DNA from: Garcia nutans
Lineage: Eukaryota > Streptophyta > Magnoliopsida > Malpighiales > Euphorbiaceae
Direction of reading: 5' to 3'
DNA length: 64,000 nucleotides
Assembly (NCBI GenBank): GCA_947685225.1
Contig: CANTUV010000024.1
Coordinates: 18,618,001-18,682,000 of the forward strand
Shown here one piece after another: positions 57,066-64,000 of this stretch. Numbering within the stretch: position 1 is the stretch's first letter; every line of letters starts with the position of its first letter. The translations under genes and the position numbers were made by a program. The notes under the pieces are model-generated. The model was not told the DNA's origin, made no database searches, and was given only the letters and a program-made list of their open reading frames with translations.

Positions 57066-58259
57066 TGAGTTGTTGAAATTTATTTGACGATACAAAAATG
57101 GAACTATCGATCTACTAGCTGGGGTGCAGCTTCATCGTAGTTCTAGTAAAAAAACTGAGGTAACACTGCAATTTAATATTTTAGCAGCACAAATATTTAT
57201 CATTTTATTATATATATATATATATATATTATATATTTAATTATAATTTAGCATATTAGCGGATGATTTATAACAAACGCTAGGAAATATTCTAATACTA
57301 AAAATAAATTAATTAATAGACTATTAACAAAAAAATAAATAGATTAAAATAGAAAGTAATGAGTAATTTCAAATTTTGAAACAATAGTATTTGTGAGATG
57401 ATACACTTACCTCGTATTGGCTTACCTTATTCGGTGTCAGCATGATCGCTGCATTGTTCGGGGCGGAGGGTGTGTTTATAAAGCCCGACAATAGTATGAT
57501 GTAGCACCTTCTTAGGTGAAACGGATCATTCGAGAGTGCATTTTTGAAAGCTTTATTCTGCAATTACCATCTGGAGAATGTCCAATAGACCAGAGTGTAG
57601 TTTAAGTGTTGTCGGAGAACTAATTGAATATAACCCATACTTTTCACCTACTTGTGGGAGAGATGACTATTGGCTTAGTCAATTTTTCAACCATAACTGG
57701 TATCTGATACTATGGTCTTCTGGTCCCTCTTACCATTGATATCCTGATATATGAAGAAATTAAACAGTTAATCAGCATGGAACCGTCACTAAAAGAGCCT
57801 TTCAAGATAAAAATTGAGCCGATTCAGAGTTATTGGATGAGTTATGATGGACGGGTTCGTAGAGAAACAACCAAACTATATGCTCAGGAATTTTTACTGT
57901 ATTTGCTTGGGTCTACCATTTTATACAGTATCAAGTCTGCCATCCATTTGTTGGTGTTGAGGGCCCTTAGTGATATGGATCTGGTACCGCTTTACGGTTG
58001 GGGTGAAGTTGGATTTACTTGTCTCTATCATGGCCTAGACAAGATTTGGCGGAATAAAAAGTCTTTGATTGGCTTTATGGTGATTATCAAGGTACTCTCT
58101 CTTACCATTGTTAATTCCATTCATATACTTGTATGAAATTGATTTTCATTGTCATTGCAGGTTTGGGCATATGAACATAATCTTGTGAGGGTGCCTGGCC
58201 TTTTTTGAGAGAGAGTCGAGTATCCGTGGTTGAATTTTTAGTTGTCCGATCGCGCAGCC
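57066..58259 (+). pseudogene. Plant-mobile-domain (PMD)-like gene fragment with intron, interrupted by I and H
   Basis: PMD proteins occur as host genes (the MAIN/MAIL group) and in transposable elements. Here THTFHLLVGEMTIGL (about 57633-57680) resembles the PMD motif with a His-Phe-His-Leu and Gly-Glu core. An in-frame TGA at 57705 follows, then an open stretch from 57777 with YAQEFLLYLLGSTI, LVPLYGWGEVGFTCLYHGLD, and NKKSLIGFMVII. A 69-bp GT-AG intron (58092-58160) joins in phase to VWAYEHNLVRVPG, the usual PMD continuation. A further in-frame stop is at 58206. The Tat LTR H cuts it at 58259. Sequence before 57600 (including an open stretch RYKNGTIDLLAGVQLHRSSS and a TA run at 57208-57229) is less clear. 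Confidence 0.7.
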
Positions 58260-60365
58260 TGTGAGTGAGATTTTTGCCCCCACTATTGGTGGAATGGTTC
58301 TTGTGACTTTAGCACTGTTTAGGCTTAGGACCTTAGAGAACACGGGGCTAAGCTCGAAAAAAATGGAGTTGCCACCTGGACGGCCAGGGAAAAAAGAAAG
58401 GGGTGGATGAATCGATTCTTAAGGAATCCCCAACCCCCTAATGGGTTCGAAAAGTTGGGTACGTATGGGGAAGGTGAGAAATGGCCCAACACCCCCACAA
58501 TGCCCGGTTCATTGGAACCGGCCTCCTTTGCAGGTCTTAATATTATAAAATTCTTAAGTATAACAATATTATCCATATTACATGCAATAATTAAAATAAA
58601 GCATCATTATATTAAAATCAAAGCAATGTCCAAACAAAACAAATAAATGGACACCCATCCGAGGATGGAAACATGTCCTTACATCGCCCATGTCTAAAAC
58701 TAAATAGGACACCCACTGAAAGGTGGAAACGTGTCCTTTACATTAGTCCAAAACTTAAAATAATTTAAATTACATAATATTTAACTGATGAGGCACCCAC
58801 AAAGTGGAAACATACCTCTTACAATTTTAGAACTAAGGCAAATAAAAGAATATTTGATTATCTAATTATAAATAAAAGCAAACCATTTATAAAATAAAAT
58901 AAAACATTCATCATTATCATATAACAAATCACATAATCAAATAAATAAATAAAATTAGAATTCAATCCATTAAATAAACAAAGTTAAGGTTTAAGATTTA
59001 GGATCTAAGAAATTAGGGTTCTAGGATTTAATGTTTTGGAGTTTAGATGTTATTTTTATGATTTTAAATTTTAGTTTTGAAGAATTAAGGTTTTGGCATT
59101 TAGAATTAGTGTTTTAAAAAATTAGGGTTAGGGAAAAAGGATTTAGGGTTTTTGTCAAAATATAATTATTATAAAACTCTAAGACTATTTAAAAATGTAT
59201 TTTTCATAAATACTTATATGTAATATAACTACTGGACGTTTAAGACATTATTTGAATAATCTAATACTATAGTGATTTAATGGAATAGGCTACTGTGATG
59301 ATAATAAATAATAATTGATTAAGGTTTTAACTAAATAAGTTAGGGTTTCATTTAAATTAGAATTAGGATTTCTAAGAAAACTATCACTATCATATTCAAA
59401 TTTGAAAGAGGAGGCTACTGTTAAGATTTTGGAAAATTGATTTGATTAGGGTTTTTAAGAAAATAGATTATTATAGCTTTAGAAAAGTGTAATTAGGGTT
59501 TTGCGATTTCAAAAAATATGTGATACAGACATTAAGGCATTAGGATTTTGGAAAAAAAAATTCGAGGGTTTTTAAATAAAGTTTGGATAATAAGCATAAC
59601 CATTGATCAAGTAAGAAAAAATATGCATGCTTGAACAATTTATCAAATTGTATAATGAAGTTATTGTGAATATAAGCAAAGAAATAAAGATTCAAAGCTC
59701 CATTGTTGGCTCCATCACAATATTTGAATTCTAATTGAACAATAATAAAGATAGTGTAGGCTGCCTTTGATGGATTGGTGTTGCTTCCTCACTACCTCTT
59801 GCTTCTTCAAGATTTTCTTCTGGCCGAAAGAACTCAAGAGTACCAAGTCTGGTTAAAAATTTCAGTTCAAGAATTCCCCCTCCTTTTTATAAAATTGAAG
59901 TCCCTTTCTTTGTGTTTTAATATGGTATTTATAGAAAAAATAAGTAACCTACTTCTAATTGTCTCAGGAAATAAAAACCATTTAGGAAAAGAAAGAAAAA
60001 CCAAATAGAATTGGGTTTCGGAAAAACTATGCTGACAAAAATTGCTGAGGGCTACTGGTGGGCCATCTACGAGAATTTGTGCGAATTGTGTGCGAGCTAC
60101 AGGTGTGGGCCAGCCAATTCACCTCAGGAATTTCCTGCGTCAAAGTGGCCCAAGCCAATTCATCTTCGGCGACGAAAATTTTTCATCGCCGATTTTTATT
60201 TATTTATTTATTATCTTTTTTTACTGTTACCTGTTTTTATTAAAAATAATTATTGTAAGTAATGAATATTAAAATAAATATTATTTAATTAAAATATCAT
60301 TAAAATTATTTTGGACTGTTTTAAAAAATATTGGGCTAGACTGGGTCAAAAATTAAGGGTCTATA
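58260..60365 (-). repeat. Element H 3' LTR (Tat-type)
   Basis: Minus strand. The right end GGGTCTATA abuts a polypurine tract (60366-60379) and the left end TGTGAGTGAG abuts the PMD sequence with no PBS, so this is a 3' LTR. TATA box CTATAAATACC (minus) at about 59926-59936. Three imperfect hairpins at 58649-58678, 58707-58736 and 58792-58816. Telo-box-like TTAGGG at 59000-59150. A palindrome pairs GGCGACGAAAA with TTTTTCATCGCC at 60168-60190. Confidence 0.85.
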
Positions 60366-60379
60366 GTTTGCCCCCTGCT
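60366..60379 (-). other. Polypurine tract of H
   Basis: AGCAGGGGGCAAAC on the minus strand next to the 3' LTR. Confidence 0.85.
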
Positions 60380-60513
60380 TGAATGATCTGAGACTTTCAA
60401 TAGAAGATAGTGAAAAGCGACATGACTTAGAACATATTTTGGATGAGGATAGATACTTGGATTCAATTTGGGTACTTAGACCCGAGACAGGAGTTGGCTG
60501 CTCGACCCAAAAC

Positions 60514-60900
60514 TAGATTTGGATACTCAATCTTAAACTGGATATGCTCGACCTGAAATTGGATTTGGATGCTCGATCCTAAAATGGATTTGGATGCTTG
60601 ATCCTAAACTAGATTTGGATGCTCGATCCTAAACTGGATTTGAATACTCGATCCTAAACTAGATTTGGATGCTCGATCCTAAACTAGATTTGAATGCTCG
60701 ATCCTAAACTTGATTTGGATGCTCGATCCTAAATTGGATTTGGATACTCAATCCTAAACTGGATTTGGATATTCGATTCTAAACTGGATTTGGATACTCA
60801 ATCCTAAACTTAATTTGGATGCTCAATCCTAAACTGGATTTGGATACTCGATCCTAAACTAGATTTCGATGCTCGATCCTAAACTGAATTTGGATGCTCG
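60514..60900. repeat. 25-bp tandem repeats in H 3' UTR
   Basis: About 15 copies of GATTTGGATGCTCGATCC plus TAAACTG, with few substitutions. They lie between the polypurine tract and a short stretch of the 42-bp repeat that dominates the same place in element G. Confidence 0.92.
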
Positions 60901-60902
60901 AT

Positions 60903-61032
60903 CTGAGATGAGTTTGGGCTCAAAAGTGATTTGGGTTCTGGACCCAGTTGTGAGTTCTGGACTTAAAAGTGATTTGGGGTCTAGACCCGGTTGTGAGTTC
61001 TTGACTCAAAAAGTGATTTGGGTTCTAGACCA
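60903..61032. repeat. Three copies of the 42-bp repeat in H
   Basis: Units with TTTGGGTTCTGGACC and GTGAGTTCTGGACT match the array of G at 46388-47316. Confidence 0.88.
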
Positions 61033-63516
61033 AAATATTTAAAAGTGAGTTTGAAAATATTTTGTATACGCATAAACTCAAAAAATTAAAATGGAAAAAC
61101 TTTGCCCCCTGTGTAGGCTAAAACCCATGATTTTTCTATGCGGGCTTTGGTTGATATTTATAGATTGTCTAGTTCTTTGGAAAAGCATGCATTTCTTCTT
61201 TTGCAAAATGACTGGAGCTTCCTCAAGCAATGGGCTCTCCATGCCCCCTGATTCAATATCCTCTTTTGATTCTTTACTTCACAGGGTGTTTGTTGTTCAC
61301 TTTGACAAAGAACAGATAATACAAGAAAAAGAAAATGCTGTGTGATATGCTCATGTATGTATGAGTAATACTCACAGTAGTTCCATCGACTCACGGACCG
61401 AGGTGATCAGCTGAAGTGTTTTCATTGGTCCCTTTTAAATGCTCGTTTAGGTCTTGCATTGGAATGACATAATGCTTATTATTTATGGCTTTTATCTTCA
61501 AGATGTTGAAAACATGAGTGGTGAGGCCCAAGTAGCATAGTCAGGGATACATCCATTTCAAACTATGTTTCAGCATGTCAGTTGGTAGCTTCTTCATAAC
61601 CTTGCCAATAATCATTTCCTTTGCCTAATGTGTCTTTCGAGGTTTGATGATTCGACATACTCCCCTTAACTTGAAGGCTTTGTATATATTTATTATTATT
61701 TTTTTGAATTTTGATTTTTAAATCAAATGTTGGCTTTGCCAAATTAATGTCAATTTACCTCAGGACTTGATTTTTTAAATTCATGTATCTATAACATGAC
61801 AACCATAGTTACCATACTAATCTCGGGAATCATTTCTATTTAAGCAAGAATTGTTGCACTTTAGATAGGCACATACACATTACTTGGCCAAAGGTCTCAT
61901 TGAGTTTAAATATTGTCTATCTCATATGCATGCTTATTCAAACTATCTCCACTAATAGACTCTACCTACCATAAGAGATCAACAGGTCTTTGATAGGCTT
62001 GAAATGGGGTCTATAAGGGACACGGGTTAAATGAAGGCCATTTGTAAGTTGGAGCCGATGTGACACAATGGACAAACCCTCACACTACAAATTTCTTGTT
62101 TGAACTTTAGACAGCTGGGAGTAATCTTGCTAGACTCCAAATTCCTTCTATCTTCTTTGCATTAATCTGGATCTTGATTAAGACAATCTTTGCCCCTGCA
62201 AAAAGTTTGGTACCCAAATTTGTTTCTTTTCTTCTTCTCCCTTTTCTTTCTTTTTATTTTTCTTACTCTTTCCTTTCTTTGAGCATTTTATTATTTTGTC
62301 CTTCTTTCTTGTTGGACTATCAAGTACAGAACTTTCAAGAAATGGATGGTCTTTCTTCTTTTTCTCTGATTTTGATTGAATCTTTGGTTGGGTTAAACCA
62401 ATTCAAGTCAAACTGTCCTTATAAACCAAATGGAATCCTTTTGCTGCTTTAGGTAAAAGAGAACTTGGTTGGATTTCTGAATTGTCTTTTTGGGTTTCAT
62501 CTTTTTTCTTCCTTTTTCCTCTTTTTTCTCCTCCTTTTTTTGTATTATTATTTTTTTTCTTTTTTTCTTTTCTTTTCTTCTTTTTTTTTATTTTGTTAGT
62601 TGTTTTTTTTTTGGGTTCTAGCTCTAATAGAGTTCTCTTGTTTGTACCAACTTGTATTTCTAATAATGGATGTGTAGAGTGGTATTAATCTGCTTCAGTC
62701 CTAACTTTATTTGTGATATTTGGTCTAATTCAGGTGAACTTCAACTACCCTTATGGTCTTGAGAATTTCAATTACCCTTATGGTCTTGAGAACTTCAACT
62801 ATCTTCATGGTCTTAACTATTCATTTCTTTCTTTGATCTTCTTGACTCTTCATCTTAGTGATCATAAGACTTGTCAAAGTATCACAATAGCTTAGGGTAG
62901 GTTGTTGGGGTTTGTAAGCCAATGAAAAGAAAACTAAAATTTTATGAAGGCTCAAAGGGACAACTAGGGATTGATATTTAATAGGGTGGATACTAGTTGT
63001 TGGCTAACCAAACAATGCCTAGATCATCTCTCTCTTAAATAAGCAGAGTTCAATTTTGCCTCAAAAATTTATCAAAGTATGTTCTAAGATCGACTAGGAC
63101 CTAAACACTCATAATTATATTGGAGTCCCCTCTAAGTAAGCATACACAGCTCAATGTTATAGAATAACTCCCTTACCGAGTAAAGGAGTAAAGTTATTCA
63201 GATCACGATGCATAGATACACTAATTTATGAATATCAAGCTATATTCATCATCGGTTGAGCACCAAAATGAACAAAGACCAACAAAAATTTAATGAAAAA
63301 TAATTTATTTAAACAATCTTAAAATTGAAAAAAACATAATTGTTCCGAAAATATTTGAAGGAATCATAATAAAATAAGTAGCACTCAAGCCTAAAAAAGT
63401 GCGTTGAATTATAATTGATGGTGCCTTATCTACTTGGACATGTTGGTGGCAATGTTTTTCATCTCCTCATCCATAATTCCTCCATTCGTATCTTGAAAAG
63501 ACGATAAGATAGAACT
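61033..63516 (-). other. Element H region between gag and 3' repeats, non-coding
   Basis: No RT, RNase H or integrase motif is seen on either strand where pol should be, so pol is deleted. Further TTTGCCCCCTG motifs, like the polypurine tract, are at about 61101-61111 and 62190. A pyrimidine-rich tract runs 62470-62620. A 27-bp unit is repeated three times at 62736-62814. Confidence 0.65.
62736..62814. repeat. Three-copy 27-bp tandem repeat
   Basis: Units at 62736, 62763 and 62790 with core TTCAACTACCCTTATGGTCT. One frame reads NFNYPYGLE repeated, but nothing else supports a gene. Confidence 0.88.
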
Positions 63517-64000
63517 TTACTCCAATCCTCCCTCTATCATGAAGGTTGCTGGTGGTGACATTCTTCCAAACTTAGGCAATAGATTGCTTTTAGTATTGGG
63601 CTTGTTAGGCTCAGGTAGCCTACCACTATCAATCAGGTCTTGAATCTCATGTTTAAATCTAAAACACTTGTCCATTTCATGCCCATGTGTTTGATGGAAA
63701 TGACAAAATGCATCAGTATCAAAGTTCGATGGCAGAGGATTAGGTAATGGTCGAGGAGCCAGTGGCTGCAATAGCCCTTGCTTTTGCAACTTATTAAAAA
63801 CCCAAGATAAAGGTCTCCCTAAGTCTGAAAATTGCCTCTTATTCCCTTGACTAGTAGTTGCGTTGACATCCACTTCTTTTTGTGCACTATGACTGCCGGA
63901 TTGGTAGTTCCCTCTTTCATTCTTCCTTGCAACAAAGTGATTTTTCTCCCTTTCTCACTCTTCTATTTGTAAGCTAGATTGGAGAAGATCTTTGAAATCT
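63517..64000 (-). pseudogene. Tat-type gag C-terminal part (element H)
   Basis: Minus strand, entering from beyond the window. The segment has LGRPLSWVFNKLQKQGLLQP, then the nucleocapsid-like CHFHQTHGHEMDKC followed by FRFKHEIQDLIDSGRL, a pattern typical of Tat/Ogre-like gag. It ends with PPATFMIEGGLE and TAA at 63517-63519. An in-frame TGA lies near 63955. It directly precedes non-coding sequence, without protease or RT. Confidence 0.82.

Noticed and set aside
57777..58136. Considered as an intact stand-alone gene
   Set aside because: It is a part of a longer PMD-like region with in-frame stops at 57705 and 58206, an intron and cuts by two insertions; treated as a pseudogene fragment.
58260..60365. 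Pairing of this LTR with 43711-46279 as the two ends of one element
   Set aside because: There is no PBS at the left edge of 58260 where a 5' LTR would need one, and the PMD reading frame runs directly up to that edge.
62174..62688. Phe/Leu/Ser-rich ORFs resembling membrane peptides
   Set aside because: Produced by a long pyrimidine tract in the H 3' region; no start context or homologous motif.

Overview
The window is a deep nest of LTR retrotransposons from a flowering plant, most likely a eudicot. The sequence is AT-rich and intron-poor, with plant-type Ty3/Gypsy lineages throughout: Tekay/Del chromoviruses, Athila and Tat. There is no rRNA, tRNA or intact host gene. I cannot name the species. 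This is what pericentromeric or heterochromatic plant DNA looks like.

Layout. I use letters for elements. E is the 3' part of a Tekay-type chromovirus (pol remnant 1-1555, 3' LTR 1602-3691 continuing at 39862-40342). Its LTR is split by C, an Athila-type element on the minus strand (3692-39856, target duplication TTATG). C is split by B, an Athila-type element on the plus strand (6605-28971, target duplication GTTTC), and by D, a solo Athila LTR in C's env-like ORF (30299-31879, target duplication CTTAC). B is split by A, a complete but inactivated Tekay chromovirus (14617-24362, target duplication TTGAT). E itself sits in the gag of F, a minus-strand Tat-type element (gag 40343-42550, PBS 43692-43709, LTR 43711-45501). 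F's gag also holds X, an isolated Tat-type LTR (about 40656-42419). F appears to lie in the 3' LTR of a second Tat element, G (LTR piece 45502-46279, PPT, 42-bp tandem repeats). G carries on the opposite strand a promoter and a broken gene for a plant-mobile-domain-like protein (47615-47788 and 57066-58259). That gene is cut by I, a coding-free Tekay derivative (47787-57065), and by H, a gag-only minus-strand Tat remnant (58260-64000).

With those placements, the inferred order of insertion from old to young is G, F, E, C, B, A. The last four steps are supported by nesting and by three exact 5-bp target duplications. All coding regions but one long integrase frame are broken by stops and frameshifts, many of them of the C-to-T/G-to-A kind expected of methylated, silenced repeats.

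The most unusual signal is a family of short G+C-rich palindromes, arms like GACACGGCC and GGCCGTGTC, found as clusters in the LTRs of Athila elements (B, C, D) and Tekay elements (E, A, I) alike, and again in the pol-env spacer of both Athila elements. In E and B they form a tandem repeat of the same 63-bp period and related sequence although the elements are unrelated. In E, C, D and both Athila spacers the cluster lies directly upstream of a TATA box. It looks like a promoter-associated module shared between retrotransposon lineages. Tat LTRs have different palindrome clusters of their own.
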